A program made the translations under genes and the position numbers. A stretch of 64,000 bases of DNA from Eutreptiella sp. 'Long Island Sound 2002' (lineage: Eukaryota > Euglenozoa > Euglenophyceae > Eutreptiales > Eutreptiaceae). The notes beneath the pieces were generated by a model. It was not told the origin of the DNA. It was given only the letters and a program-made list of their open reading frames with translations, and searched no databases. This document shows, in pieces, positions 12,354-24,776 of the stretch. The stretch is taken from positions 175,916,341 to 175,980,340 of the forward strand of contig OZ038378.1 of assembly GCA_964036045.1 (NCBI GenBank). The letters run 5' to 3'. Each line of letters begins with the position of its first letter. The stretch's first letter is position 1.

Positions 12354-13828
12354 TGTCTCACTCTGGCCCGAAGGACGCAGGCCTCCGTCCTTCCTTCCGT
12401 CCGCGGCATCTTTTTGCTGCGGATGTGGCACGTGGTTGCTGCGGGCAACACAACCCCCTTCGTACTGCATCCGAGTGCACACACCATAATCGGTGCCTGC
12501 AGGCGTTGTTATCTGGTGAGAAGTTTGCAACCGCTTTCCCCTTGCCTCTCCAACCGCTTTGCCAAGCCCCAGAAACCTGTTTCGTAACCATTTTTGAAAC
12601 CTCACATGAGCCCCCTGCCCTCTCAGGTGCATCTCTGCACGCATTCCACTCCATTACAGTTCAAACCCGTTCCACTTCATTTCGTGGTGTCTTCCGTGAC
12701 ACTGTGTATTGGTTAGTATTATTAATCCCCTTATGTTGTGTCAGTGAACACATCCGTCGCGAATTTATGAGAATTGAACACTTGTTTTCAGGACAATACG
12801 CGTTGTATGTCCATGGGGCGTTGCTGCAATGGCCGTAGTCAGACATCTTACCCCCCTCCCCCCCCCCTTTGAAATCCCCTACCCCCTTGCAATCCCGGGA
12901 ACCGGCAATTGGCCCAAAAAGCAGAGGAAACATTAGGCGCCGAAGAAAAATTTCCCTTTTTCCTTTAGGCCATACTAGAACTGCTGCTGTGGTGCAAGCC
13001 CCCCAGGGGGGGCATCGTCACAACATTGGGGAGGAGATTTCAAAGGGGGGGTTCAGGTACGCTGGGTGCAGCCTATGGAGCCAGCTAGCAGTAGGCGCCT
13101 GGCAAGCAGCAAGAAACATAGACACACAAGGCAACAACAGCGGGCACCAATCATGCGACACGCGACGTCCTGAGGAGGCGAGCATGTCGTTCTACTTGAT
13201 GGATGCAGTTTGCTGCTTGCTGGCTGCTGGTTGCTGATCATCTGTCAGCTGCTGCTTCTACTGACATGCTGACGGCCACGTGTGTTTTGTCGTCTTTCTG
13301 TCTCCTGTCTAGTACATGCAGTCGCGTAAGTTTGCTGCTGACGGAACTATTTCTGGCACAGAGTTAAGGGCAGGTAATGAACAGGCGCTTTTGCTTGAAC
13401 GGATTTCTCTCCTGAAAGCGTAGCGCAAAGCGTGTTGGACCAGCACCAATTTTTTTCTTGTTTCGCGATTCCCTCCTTCTTCATGTTCCAGTTTGTTCTC
13501 AGTTGTAGTGCCCCTGTAGAACACCCCCCCTTTGCGTAAGCATTTCGTGTCTCAGCATGACTCCCGACCCGACCCCTGTCGTACCGTTGTTCCGTGGCTT
13601 TTTTCAGACTGCTGTTTTCGTGGCCACAAACGCAAGTCGCCACTAATTTGAGGTGATTGGCCGCGTTCGTTTTGAGGATGGGTCATCTTTTTGCGAGCAG
13701 GCCTTGTTTTGCAAAGGCCGTTGTTGCGATGCCTTTGAAAAGGAAGCCCAAAAGCATTCCTAAGCCTCCAGCCAATGCCGCTCCAAAGCCTGCCCCAAAA
13801 GGCAAGCATCTGCACTTGTTCCAAATGA
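12354..13828. other. Intergenic: no recognised gene; poly-C palindromic element inside
   Basis: Starts just after the channel stop. It contains the inverted C-rich/G-rich element at 12,851-13,052 and otherwise unique sequence. Open frames here lack family resemblance or support from the neighbouring context. Confidence 0.5.
12851..13052. mobile_element. Palindromic poly-C/poly-G element with TTTGAAATC core in its ends
   Basis: The left end CCCCCCTTTGAAATCCCC (about 12,858-12,877) is inverted as GGAGATTTCAAAGGGGGGG (about 13,033-13,051), giving a ~200-bp element. The right end plus adjacent CGTCACAACATTGGGG sequence recurs near 24,598-24,650, and a compact version lies at 16,947-17,023. No coding capacity; MITE-like by structure. 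Confidence 0.5.
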
Positions 13829-14548
13829 CATGCAAGGTCCAAGAGACGCTGTGCGGATGTCGACCAGGCACCTATCGATCCGCGACGGGCGCGTCCCCAG
13901 CGGGCCCTGGTACTAGCAGAGGGGGTCGCGTGCCTCCGCCAACGCCAGTTCCTGGTCCAGATCGACAAGACGCCGACTGATAAGGGCGAGGGCCAAGGAC
14001 CGGGTGACCCGCAGCAAATCCCCCAACGGTGCGACGCTATCGCCCCCCAGCACGGGTTCTATTCCACAGTCCTGGTCACCGCAGATGTAACGCCCCTGCA
14101 GAAGACTGCGTCCCTGCTTCATGTGCCCCGTATGGCGTCCTGTCTTGTTGCCGGACGAATTTGGATGCATTTGCTAGTCCTCCTGCACCTCGTGCCTCTG
14201 GCCCCTGCACCTCCTCATCCTGGTCCCGCTCTGGCCTCCCTATGCCTTCTCGGCTGTGCCTCACCCGTACTTACCCCTGCCTTCTCTGCTTCATCGCCGC
14301 TGGATCCGGGGAACTGTGGTGCCTTGCCTTTCTCCTCCGACGTCAATGTGACTCCCGTCTCGCCAACCGTCGTGGACTTTTGGGCATCAGGCGGTTCCGC
14401 ATGCCTCCCGCTGCCTCTGCACAAGCAGAGGCCAAGTTCGAACTACTCGTGTTTATCACGGGGTCATCGCACCTCAGAAAGGACCGTGCGGGTGCACGGG
14501 CTGAGGGGAACGTGCCGCAGCAGAGGCATGGCCCTAGACAAGCGTTAA
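13829..14548 (+). CDS. Unassigned open segment, possible exon(s)
   Basis: One frame stays open for 240 codons, from after a TGA at 13,826 to a stop at 14,546. The first ~85 codons look protein-like (for example VLAEGVACLRQRQFLVQID and GFYSTVLVTADVTPLQK); the rest is Pro/Ala/Ser/Leu-rich and may be noncoding. ACATGCAAG at 13,828-13,836 could be an acceptor. I recognise no family. The opposite strand is also partly open, so coding status is uncertain. Confidence 0.25.
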   Translation, partial: HARSKRRCADVDQAPIDPRRARPQRALVLAEGVACLRQRQFLVQIDKTPTDKGEGQGPGDPQQIPQRCDAIAPQHGFYSTVLVTADVTPLQKTASLLHVPRMASCLVAGRIWMHLLVLLHLVPLAPAPPHPGPALASLCLLGCASPVLTPAFSASSPLDPGNCGALPFSSDVNVTPVSPTVVDFWASGGSACLPLPLHKQRPSSNYSCLSRGHRTSERTVRVHGLRGTCRSRGMALDKR

Positions 14549-14933
14549 GCGGAGTGTAGGAGCCGTACCGCAGGGGCTGCTGATGTGTGACCCCCCAACA
14601 CCCCCGTCCCCCCCAAGCCCAACCAACCCCGAGGGCTTCATGCGTGGAGTCCGTGTGTATGACCAGGCGTGTGTTGGTCCCTGGCATGGGAACGCAGGGG
14701 AACGCAGGGGAAGCAGGGCTATGGGATGTGGTCCTTCTGATCGCAAGGACTGTGCGACAACATCACAGAACGCTGTGCCCTGTGCCGTCCCGCTCTGAGT
14801 GCCCACGAATTTGCGTTGCGGCTCGGGCTCCAGTGGGCGCTGCTTCTTTGGGTGCCATGATGGGACGACGTCCCCCCCTCCCACTCTTTCCCAAGCAACG
14901 CCTTGCCTTAGCGCCGATGAAGACACGCTGTGC

Positions 14934-15168
14934 AGGCCCCCAACGGCGCACAGACCATCTGCGCTGTGCGTCAGGGCGCCGTGATCGCACGGACAAGTTT
15001 TTTCCATCGTCGCTATTGGCGTGCGCGATGCGCGGTGATGGACGCTGGAGACATGCGAGAGGGTGACGACTACCGTCTGTCCTGTGGCCCAGCAACGCCG
15101 AGGCGTTGGATCCGCAAGTTTTGCGTCATGGAATTTGGCGTTGCACCTTTTGTGTCAATGCCTTTGCT
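14934..15168 (+). CDS. Unassigned possible exon ending at a (GT)n-type donor
   Basis: Acceptor-like GCTGTGCAG precedes an open segment with words such as NGAQTICAVRQGAVIARTSF and YWRARCAVMDAGDMREGDDY. It ends at TTTGCT|GTATGTTTGTGTG, where a consensus-like donor runs straight into a (GT)n microsatellite. It may belong with the open segment at 13,829-14,548. No family is recognised. Confidence 0.3.
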
Positions 15169-15171
15169 GTA

Positions 15172-15174
<3 letters not shown>

Positions 15175-15253
<79 letters not shown>

Positions 15254-15421
15254 CGGTTACGGGTGGTCGCCAGATGAAACCGAGTATACGCCGAGACGAG
15301 AAGCTGAGCTGCCCAGTGCCCTGTTTGCCTTCAGGGGTTTTGCGTTGGGAGCCTTTTGCACAGTGCGTGTGTGTGTGTGTGTGTGTGTGTGCGTGTGCGT
15401 GTGCGTGTGTGTGTGTGTGTG
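15175..15421 (+). repeat. Two (GT)n microsatellites
   Basis: Pure (GT)n at about 15,175-15,250 and (GT)n with GC interruptions at 15,364-15,421, separated by about 110 bases of unique sequence. They generate spurious Val/Cys ORFs on + and Thr/His ORFs on -. Confidence 0.9.
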
Positions 15422-16621
15422 TTCTGCATGGCCTGATGAGGTGTTTGGAGACTTGTGTCCTGTGACCGACTTGCCCTGTGCTCCGTCGCATCCGCACTGG
15501 GGTATTGGTCGTTGGTTCGTTTGTCTTCCTCACGAAGTGCGTGTTTGGGTGCGTGCGTGTGTGTTCCTGCGCGCGTGCGTGCGTGCGTGTGGCCCTGACA
15601 GTGGCCCAGACGTGTGTCAGGGAAGCAGATTTGCTTTTGATGGTGCTTGTAGCATGTTTTGCCCCCTGACTTCGGCACCAGTGCCCCATGTCCCGGGCAA
15701 GGAACCGTTGTGGGGGTTGAGCGACACCGTTGTCCAAGCAACACGAGGTGTTGGTTTGGTCAGTTTGGGGTCCTTTCGTCGTTGCTTCGAGGAACCAGGC
15801 GGGCAGTGTTCCTGGAGCTTTTGGGGTCGGACGGATATGATGGCCCCCAAAGGGCCATCGATTGGAGGGTGTGGGGATATGTCCTCAGAGAATCGCTGGG
15901 ATAAGATGGTCGGCATAGAGTCACATGCGCCAGGTGGATGATGGGTCGGTCCTCTGTATGGAGGCCAGTGCAGAACCTTCCCCACTGCCTGCGCCTGCAG
16001 GATCCCATTGGGGCAAGCATCGCCATCTTTGTTTGCAGGCACATGCCTTGTAAGCTTTTCCCAATCAATGCGCCTCTGCGTGTTGGTTGACACCCACTGT
16101 AGGGTTCATGCCTCTCAAGGATATGAATGCACTTCGATGTTGAAAGCTCGCCTACGTATATACTGCGCTTGCCTTTTTGGAGTGTAGCGAGATTTCCCCC
16201 GCTGTTGACCATTTCTGACCATGTTCTGCTCGCCGGTAGCCCCCACCCCTTTGCACATTCACATGGAACCTCACCTTTTAGGCGGTTCCCAAAAATGTGG
16301 TTGGGCTCAAGGTATTTCTGCACATTTCTTCACCTTCTCTCCTCCATTTGCGCTGCCTGACCCTGGTCTGCTTTCCTTGTCTGCTTGCTCTGGAGCCAAT
16401 GCAGCAACGCAATCCCTTGCAGGGCAATCACACAGAATCACAGCCCTGCCAATGGTGTGCACATGCGCAGCAAGCGATCACTGTCTTCTGGCAAATTGCA
16501 TGAAGCCATGGTTTCAGTGAGGAAATAGCTCCTGGGGCCTTCCAGCACCTTGAGGCCGGGTATTCAGGTCAGTAGGAGCAAGTTTAGTGCCGCAGGGATG
16601 GGCGCTGTGGCCGTGGAACAC
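15422..16621. other. No recognised gene
   Basis: An open + frame runs from the microsatellite to 15,941 with protein-like words such as DLCPVTDLPCAPSHPHWGIG. I find no family, start or splice model I can defend. The remainder is unassigned. Confidence 0.4.
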
Positions 16622-16934
16622 CTTAAGGGGGCGTACCGTGCGCTGTGCGCGCGCTGTGCACGCGCTGTGCGAAAAGTTGGCTGTTCTCCACCACCGTGAG
16701 TTCGGTAAGTTCAGAAGATTGAAAGGACGTCATTGAATGGCTGCTGCAGTGGACAGGGCTATAGGGGGCAGAATTTAGGTCCCTGGGACCCATGGCAAGC
16801 ATCAGATGTTTGAACTTTTGAGTTTAGAATTGATTGTGCATGATTCCGCAGGTGGGTGGTTTTCAGGGTTGTTACCTGGATAATCACCGTAATAATTGGC
16901 GCTGTGCGCGCGCTGTGCCAAAACGCCCCCTAAG
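16622..16934. mobile_element. MITE-like element, GCGCTGTGC family, member 1
   Basis: 313 bp with terminal inverted repeats: CTTAAGGGGGCGT at the left, ACGCCCCCTAAG at the right. Subterminal tandem GCGCTGTGCGC words occur inside both ends (16,638-16,672 and 16,900-16,920). No ORF of note. The same organisation recurs at 18,855-19,196 and, more loosely, near 22.2-22.9 kb and 28.9-29.6 kb. Confidence 0.6.
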
Positions 16935-16946
16935 CTCCACAGTGAC

Positions 16947-17023
16947 GCCCCCCCCCCTGAAATTGCCCCCCCCCCCCAGGGGGGGATCCGGCCCGACAAA
17001 ACGGGGGATATTTCAAGGGGGGG
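16947..17023. repeat. Compact poly-C/poly-G palindrome
   Basis: C12-TGAAATTG at the left is inverted as ATATTTCAAGGGGGGG at the right, enclosing a second C-run/G-run hairpin near 16,965-16,986. It resembles the ends of the element at 12,851-13,052. Confidence 0.5.
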
Positions 17024-18854
17024 AAGGGTACATGTTGCAGAAGCGGCATCGGTTGCTGCACATGCCCAGTATCCTGTGTTTTTTTTGGGGGGGGGGGCAG
17101 GGGCAAACTGCTGAGGGCAGGAGAAAGAGCCAATTGATACGTCCGGTGCAGCGCAGCGCAATTGTTTGAGTTTTGTGAGGACAGCCCCGGACTTCACACT
17201 CAATGTGTACCGGCAGGGCAGCGGATCCCAGAGGCCGAATGCTGCGATGGGAGGCGGTGGGACAGACATGCCACTGTCACCCACAAAAGTGCTCGACGGA
17301 CCCTTCCTCCCCCTTTCCGGTGAAGTCCCCCCTTCCTCCCCCCACACCCACAGGCCAAGGCACGCCCGCAATTAAACACAACCAGAAGTGCGTGAACCCG
17401 GAAGTAGCCCCCCCCCCCCCCGTCCTCACACGCTTTGCGCTCCACTGCAGCAAAGGCAAAACAATGCACTGAGAGAGTTGTAGCGATGACCATGTGCCTG
17501 TCACGCGGGGGTATGTGCGAGCTCTGTATCCGTTGCTTCATCGCCCCTGTCCGAACCCGGGCTTGTCCAAACACGGCGACCCCGTGTTTCGGCACTTTTG
17601 CCCCAGACCAGACTTTTGAACCAGAACCCGGCGCGTGTTAGGACAAGGAGGGTACGAAGGGGCTCACCCCGCCCCCCGCCCGCCTCCCTCCCCACACTGC
17701 AGCCCAAGAGGGATGGGTGTGCGGGAAGGGCTCACCGGGTCCTGTATGCCTGACGCGGAAGGTCCGGGAACAAAGTCTTCCGTATGTGCTTCCTCGTGTC
17801 GGTCCGCCTTTCAGTGGGTGGGTTCCTCCTTGGCTGACCCATTCCCTCAGGATGGGTGGTCTCTTAACCCGATTCCCTTTCCCTTGTCCTTGCTGCCCCG
17901 TCGAAATCACCTCCGTGCCCCACACTGCAGAGCACATTGCTTGTGGCCGAGCACCCACATGACCCCGCCTCAAAGATGCATCCCGCAGCCATTGCTGACG
18001 TGCTTACAGCGGATTGCCAGCACTGCGCCGCGACAGGGCGTGACAATGGGTTCCTCGTGGAACGGCTGCTCCAGCGGCCAAGTGCACGCTGACCTACATC
18101 TGTTCCCCACCCTGACCCTCTGGCGTCGTATTACCAAGAGTTATCACCAACTTATGCAGATGCCCTTTGGGGGGAACGCTCTACAAGCGGTCCCCCAAAT
18201 AAGCCAACCGCATTGGGGTTGCGGGTTTGGTGCCTCCTGCGACAACTTTTCCGCATTCCAGTGCAAGCCTCCGGGTGAACAGGCTGGCCAGCGATGTAAC
18301 CCTGCAACCCCCCGCCCCCCCGGTACAAAAGACAGGCGCTGCCATGTGAGTGTATCGTCGCATGTACTGCGTCGTTACGGTGATGTGGTTCAAGGGTGCG
18401 CTCGGGCTAGTTCAGCAGATGAGCATTTCACGGAGGACACATACTCCGTCTGAAAGTGTCCTTTGATGTGTCATATCTCACAAACAATTTCACAAGCTCG
18501 TCGCTGTGTCCAGATGCACTTCATCTCGATGAACGTGCCGCTGATGTGGCAGGGTGGTGACCTCCAAACCATGGCCTCCTCCCTCACTGAATCATGGAAA
18601 AGAGTTGACACAGTACACCGTCCTTTTTTCTCGTCGAACCTGGCCCGTGCTTGTGCAAGGGGCTGGGGTAGCATGTTTGCTGCGTGATCTGAACCGTCGT
18701 GCCACGTGTTCTGCGTCAAAGACCCTTGCAGGCTCACAGCGCGTGCCCCACATACCCCCCCTTCCATGTTGGGGGGGGGGGGTTGCGTTGAAGGGGGACT
18801 GTCACCTTGATGACCACTCAAAAATGATCACAGCCCAAACCTCCAAGGTGGACG
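17024..18854. other. No recognised gene; C-rich runs
   Basis: Unassigned sequence with C/G homopolymers at about 17,087-17,098, 17,409-17,422 and 18,769-18,782. A 43-bp palindromic repeat at 17,558-17,600 is shared with 35,960-36,002. The + frame ending at 18,453 is long but without family resemblance. Confidence 0.45.
17558..17600. repeat. 43-bp palindrome-containing repeat, copy 1
   Basis: CGGGCTTGTCC, then AAACACGG-N-GACCCCGTGTTT, then GCACTTTTG. It matches 35,960-36,002 with two differences. The centre forms a CACGG/CCGTG hairpin. Both copies lie close to a long C run. Confidence 0.7.
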
Positions 18855-19196
18855 CTTAAGAGGGAACGTGGGCGCGCCGGGCGCGCTGGGCAAAATTTCA
18901 ATTGTCACCGTCCCACCTCCAACCGTTTGGGGGCATGTGTCTGCATATGTGTGCATAAAAGAAGTGCCCAAGAGAGCAAGCAATGATTCCAAGAGAGGTT
19001 AATGTTGTCATTACACTCCCTCGCCGCCACATCGTGCAATCATGCATGAATGACTTGTGCTTTTGCAATTGTTAAAAGGGCACCCCAAGCTTGGTATGAC
19101 GGGGGTTACGCATTGGGACAGATGGCCGGAACATTGATTTGGGTGCCAGGCGCCGGGCACGCACCGGGCGCACGCCGGGCAACCGTTCCCCCTAAG
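18855..19196. mobile_element. MITE-like element, GCGCTGTGC family, member 2
   Basis: 342 bp bounded by CTTAAGAGGGAACG on the left and CGTTCCCCCTAAG on the right (inverted). Subterminal GC-rich tandem words (GGGCGCGCCGGGCGCGC left; GCGCCGGGCACGCACCGGGC right) lie in the same relative places as in the 16,622 element. Confidence 0.6.
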
Positions 19197-22100
19197 GGAA
19201 CCTGTTTTGGGTGTCTGCAACTGGGGAGAAGCTGAACGAGCACATTGGGGAGGTGTGAAACCCCACACACATAACCACTGGTGACGTTCTTTCAACAGGG
19301 AAGGCCAGGTCCCCTGAATGCCCTCGCCGGCGCTTCCCAAGGAGCATTGGGTGGCCTCTTTTTTCCCCTTGTGTACCGCATAGTCCAGGGTGTGGTATGA
19401 ACCCCCTCCCCCCCCCCAAAAAAAATCCCGGACCACCTTTTCGCAGGTGAACATTTGGCATGCACTGCCCTCCCCTCATTACTTTCATGGGTGTTTTCAA
19501 GTTTCGTGTTTCCTCCACGGGGCACACAGGTCACCGAGTATTCTTTGTGCTTCACAACTATGTCCAGTTGGAAAGGCGCGATGATGCCCTCCGTCAGTTC
19601 CTGACGCCAGGGTGCAACAGAGGAGTCTTGCAGTCCGCCAGTACTGTGCAAATGTTCATAGACTACCCCCCCCCCCCCACCCCCTTCCTTGCGTGGGGGG
19701 CACCGCCACTTGGCAACCGTCCTCCCGGATGTGGATGGGGGACCGTCGTGCGCAGTAGGAAATAAAAAAGGGGGGGGGGGTACGCAAAGTGGCCCAGCAA
19801 AACGCACCGTTGGTTGCAGGGTAATGTCACGGTGCTTGAAGGGGGGGAGTGTCTTTAGAGGAAAGAATACTTAACGGTGGGCTGGGCCTGGGGTCAATGC
19901 AGGCTTTATGGTGGACATAGTGTTAACACCCGTGAATGTTCGTTTAAAGTTGCTGCAAACCAGTGCGCATTACGAGTCAGTTTGATACAAATTCTCTCTG
20001 TGTGTTTCGTACGTTTCAGGCTGCATCGTCATGCACCATGAAATCGTGTCGGACAAAATTTAAACTAAGATTAATGCTGTATTACAGGCCAGATGGTAAT
20101 TTTTCATCGTTGCATTCTTTTACCTTCAGCCCTCTTCACTGACTGACTGTTCTTACGAGTTGCCAGTCGCCAAATCGAGCTGGGCTCTGGGTGGCATGCC
20201 CATATTTCAGCCAGGACGGAGGCGCTGTTTTTCCAATACCGCTCCAAATTCGTATGAAAGTGGACGGCCAATGGGCTTACTGGCCGGTCATTAGCGTTGC
20301 CCAACGTGCTATTTGTCTGCTGCTTCAGAACAACTTGAACAACTGGTGTTGGTCGTAGAGGCGGGTGCGCAGACGGGGAGCAGCTCACAGCTGCACTGTC
20401 AGTGCCCTCTGCCTTATTGTGTTGCAGTAGGTGACCCACTTGTAGGCACTTTTGCATTTTGAGGGTTGGCATGTGCTGTACAAAAGACGGCACTGTCTGC
20501 ACTCGGTCTGCCATCTCGATGTACCACATCTGCTTCGTTACGTAAAATCAATGCAGGGAATTCCACACACACATCATGGTCAAGCCGCAACCTCGCCGTC
20601 CTGTCCAGGCATCAGGCAGGGCGTTGTTGCTATACTTTGTGATGTTCTGTCTGTACAGGGTGGGGAGGATGAAAATAGGGATCACACAAGCTGTTTGGGT
20701 TTGTTAGGGTGAAGATGAGACAGTTTAGGGGGTAGAGCGTAGATGCAGACAGGTGCTGGATTTCGAGAGGAGAGAATGGATAGCAGATATATACATAGGT
20801 GAGAGTGTCGAAGCAGGAAGTAGGTACATTTTATTGCTGGCGTCTGTGAGGAAATGGGTGGCCTACCCGGCCTACCCTGATGGTTGTGCATACCTCTGCT
20901 GGGAATTTGGGGACTATGTTGTGAAACACCCTGGACAGATTCATTGAGATTCATTTAGTCCATGGGATGTTTAACCCATGACCCCATTTATTCTATTCTG
21001 AAGTTGAAGGAGCCCAACCCTCTCCAGGCCTGGGACCGCGCTTATCCTGGATTGTGCCCGTCTATGGACAGCGGAAGGGGTATCGTACAATGCATTGTAT
21101 CCTGCATGTTGCACTGAGCCTTGAGCTAAACAATTAAAAGTGAAAAAAAAGATGAACCAGGCAAAGGTTCTGTATTTTGGCGCGTGATCGAGGGCAGGCC
21201 TACAGGCTGAAGAGAGCAACCTCCCCGCCCCCCCAAATTGGGTATGGTAGCACATGTGTATCATAGCATGATGAACTCTGTCGAACTGCCGGACATTGCT
21301 GCATGTACATACCAGGACGTGCATGTGTAGAACGCTTTGTGACCTGCTTGCGGCCAAATCAGAGCCCGACTTCCCCGATTCACCCCAATTTGTTAGCCCG
21401 ATTCAGTGGGTTGCAGGATTGGACACCAGAAAAAGACATTTTATGTGCTTAGAATTCTGCAGCTGACAGATAGATTTTCAAAAGAAAATTGTTCACCCTC
21501 CGGTTTGTACGTGGCCCTTGATCTATGTCGCGGAACGAAGCTCACTGACCGAGTGGTCACAAAACTGGTCTCACAGATGAACCTTGCCGGTTCAAATTCC
21601 CCTTGGGCGCATATTTATCACCTGCCTTAAAGTGGTCAGCCTGCTGAAAAAGTGTTTTTCATGCACAAACAAAGCCTGCCACAACATCAAACAAGCCCTC
21701 ACAGTGTCCCAAGACCTAATGCTCCACGTCCAGCCCCCTGAATTGAGTGCGTTTTCCTCAAATCATGCCCCCCGATTCATTGGCCTGATTTAGTGAACAT
21801 TTTCCCCAGATGGGGGGGGGGTTAGAGTCAGTGTCGGTGCTTGATATGACACTTTCCCGTCTGTGGCCTAGCAGAAACTACACGCAATTCTGAGTTCCAT
21901 GCAGTCATGTTCCGCGGATGCGGCAGGAACTGTTCCATGCTGAATTGTCCCATAAGGGCCTTCCAGTGCCCAAGTACATTTTGGCAATTGACTTTTCTGT
22001 GTTAGGATGCATTCGAAGCAATGGGGCCCCAGATCGGGGATGGCACCAGATGCGACAGCGGGGTGCCAAAGCAGTTGTGGGGCACTGTCCGGTACAAATG

Positions 22101-22221
22101 CGAGTGGTCGGGGGAGGGGGGCAGTTATGGTCAAAAAGACGGATTGGGTTGCTGGCTGGTGGCCTCCTGGGAGAGACCAGCGCCCCATCCCCCCCCGTCC
22201 TGATGAAACTCTGCCGACCAG
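19197..22221. other. No recognised gene
   Basis: Unassigned, mostly unique sequence. It includes C/A runs near 19,408-19,427, C/G runs near 19,666-19,680 and 19,766-19,780, and a Pol III-like A/B-box pair near 21,545-21,600. Short ORFs here have no recognisable family. Confidence 0.45.
21545..21600 (+). other. tRNA-like A-box/B-box pair
   Basis: TGACCGAGTGGTC (A-box-like) is followed about 38 bases later by GGTTCAAATTCC (B-box-like). The arms do not fold into a full tRNA, so this is at best a tRNA pseudogene or SINE promoter. Confidence 0.25.
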
Positions 22222-22928
22222 GAATACCTTGGGGACGCACTAAGCGCAGCGCGGGCGCAGTGCAAGCGCATTGTTGTTTGAGAGTAGGTTTTGATGCTTC
22301 TTCCACATTGAGGATATGGCATTTTTGGATTTTCACCTACTTTCCCCCATTTCCACCTTTTTTCACACTTTTTTGCTCATTTCCACCACATCCACTCTTT
22401 TCTAGGTTGATTTCTCCCCACCATGGGACCTTGAGAAAGCAGAGGTGATGTGCCCATGTTGTTTTCTCCCCATCATGGGGGCCCCAAGTAGACACGGCTG
22501 ATGTGTAACCTCAGGATCTAATCAAGGCCGAGGAACAATCTAGCATCCTCTCCAAGTGCTGTATCAGGTCCACGTACCCTCGAGGGTACTTTAATCAAAG
22601 GTGACCTCACGGGCTTGATCAACGCCAAGGATCCTTCGTGCTAGCCAAGACGTACCATGCCGTCATCCTAAGACGGTCGGCCGCGGGGCTATGCCCGACG
22701 GCCATACCCAGTACCCCCGGGTCCATCCTCCTACCCCCATTCATGGAAGATGGACCACCTCCCGCCCCCACTGAAGGAGGTCTCCAAGGGTCTGCAGTGG
22801 GACTTGCTCCCGAGGCAGGGGTGATGTGAAGGTGTTTGGACGGGGTGTGCTTGGGGGCTCTTCACGGGGAACATGGTCTAAAAAGTAGCGCGCAGTTCGC
22901 GCTCAGTGCAAGGGCGCCCCCCCTTGAA
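22222..22928. mobile_element. Possible larger member of the GCGC-subterminal MITE family
   Basis: The left boundary region has GGGGACGCACTAAGCGCAGCG; the right has AGTGCAAGGGCGCCCCCCC. The arrangement (G-run plus GCGC words left, GCGC words plus C-run right) matches the two clearer members, but the TIR match is weak. Confidence 0.3.
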
Positions 22929-24776
22929 TCCCCCTAGGTTGCAAATGGAGGGGTCAAGGGTGCGAGGGAGTGTCAGCCATATCCAATTTGATGTTGGCAG
23001 CCTTCATCGTTCGGTCAGGCCAGCTCCTGTCACTTCTTGCGCCCTTGGAACTGGAGCAGAATAGCTCATATTGCTGAGGGAGACACCCTATGCATTCTGG
23101 TTGAACTCAAATCTATGACCAGTGAATTGTTCATGGTCCCTCCTTGAAGGGGGAGGGCATCCTTCCGGCGGTGGGGGTTGGTTATCCGCATGGGGTATTG
23201 CTAGTGATACATTCTGGTTGGACTTGAGCAATCAACTAACTTGATCATGGCCACACTCATGAAATCGCCCCCCTGTTTCGAATAGACAACTAGTCAGCCC
23301 CCCCCTCCCCCCACCCCCACCCCTCACCACCCACCACGGCAGTCGTCGAGCAAAAACCCGGATGCACTGCAATTGAACATGCTGATGAACATTGGCTGGA
23401 CATGTCTAAGGCGGGGACATGACTGAGTGTGCAGCCTTTGAGTGGATTTAGTGTATCAAGTATCTGACACTTCCTGCCAAGAAAAGAGAGGAAAAAGGGA
23501 CCCGGGAGAAAGTCATAACGTGTGATTATTGGATGATGAGCAGAGAGACCACGACGATCCTTTTTTTTTTTGAAGAACATCCAACAAACAAAGCAGGCGC
23601 ACATAAAACTTCCCCTGGCAAGGCTCCTTCGCTGCCTGAGTTGACCGCTTTGGTCCAGCAAACACCAGAAAACCCCTGGCTGGTTACATCTGGTACAGGC
23701 ACGGCATAATTTGGTACCGTCCCTCCTGTCCCTCCTGTGTCCAACGAATGCCATGTCCAACAAACACTTCCGTTCATCCCGTATTTTTTTGGGTCCTGAT
23801 TGATTAGGTACTTAATTAGGTACTGGGTTTCAGAACCAACGTTTCAGGCTAAAGGATCGGGGAAATGAGGGGCTGTGTGATGTATGTTGCAGTAATGGTG
23901 GGCACATTTGTAAAGCAGGATGTGAGGGAATGGTACCCCTCAACTACAGGACCTCTATTCCCCACCATAACTGATTCTCTACTTGCACCTGGCTGGGTCC
24001 GTCCCCAAGATGCCTGAGCTGGGGAGCCATTTCTGCCCGTGCCAAGAAGGGCCCCAAGCCTGGGGAGCATGTTCGACTTTTCAGCAGGAAGCGGGAATGC
24101 TAACTGGAAGCCTCCATCACATTATGCTTTGGGCCCCTTTGAATGGGCTGGGTGTCTTGTGCCTTGGGATGTGTTACCGCCATTTCACAACATTGTCGCG
24201 CGCACCAAGCGGTGTGTCCAGCGAACACTCCTGTTTGGACCGTACTTTTTAACGACCTACCTTACACCCCCCCCCCCCCTAGGGGGGGAACGTCAATTGG
24301 GCATTTGACATTCTTCCGGAAACGGTTGGTTGTACTGTGCAAGTGCCCCCTGTCAGAGTTGATTTCTCCTGTCATTCAGACACCAATGTATGCCGCAGGC
24401 ACTGGTGTTTGGTACCACTCTCGCAGCAAGGGTGGCCCGCTGTTGGCAACTGTCACTGGTCCCTGACCCTCTGGACCTGAGTTCCTGCACATTCAATACT
24501 AGGGCACCGGGCACAAGTTTCGGTGTTTCGGTTTGGTGGTGCAATCCCAATAGGGGGGGGGGGGGAACCGTCACTTCCTGACCCCCCCCCCCCCCGTGGG
24601 GGGGAACCGTCACGACATTGGGGGGGGGATTACAAGGGGGGCGTAAGGTAATTGTTCGTTGGACACGGGGGGGGATAGGTGTGCATTGCGTAGGGTGTCT
24701 TATACTGACAGAGTTTATCCTGAGTGCTTCATTTTCCACTCTGAGTTTCGTATTTTTGTTGCGTGATGTCGGAGCG
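22929..24776. other. Intergenic, homopolymer-rich, upstream of the glycosyltransferase
   Basis: Unassigned sequence with C-rich/G-rich runs near 23,300, 24,268-24,288, 24,553-24,565 and 24,582-24,604. The block at 24,598-24,650 (CCGTCACGACATTGGGGG then ATTACAAGGGGGG) repeats the right end of the 12,851-13,052 element. It sits about 130 bases before the start codon of the next gene. No promoter is identified. Confidence 0.45.

Noticed and set aside
15126-15744. Thr/His-repeat proteins on the minus strand
   Set aside because: Artefacts of the (GT)n microsatellites.
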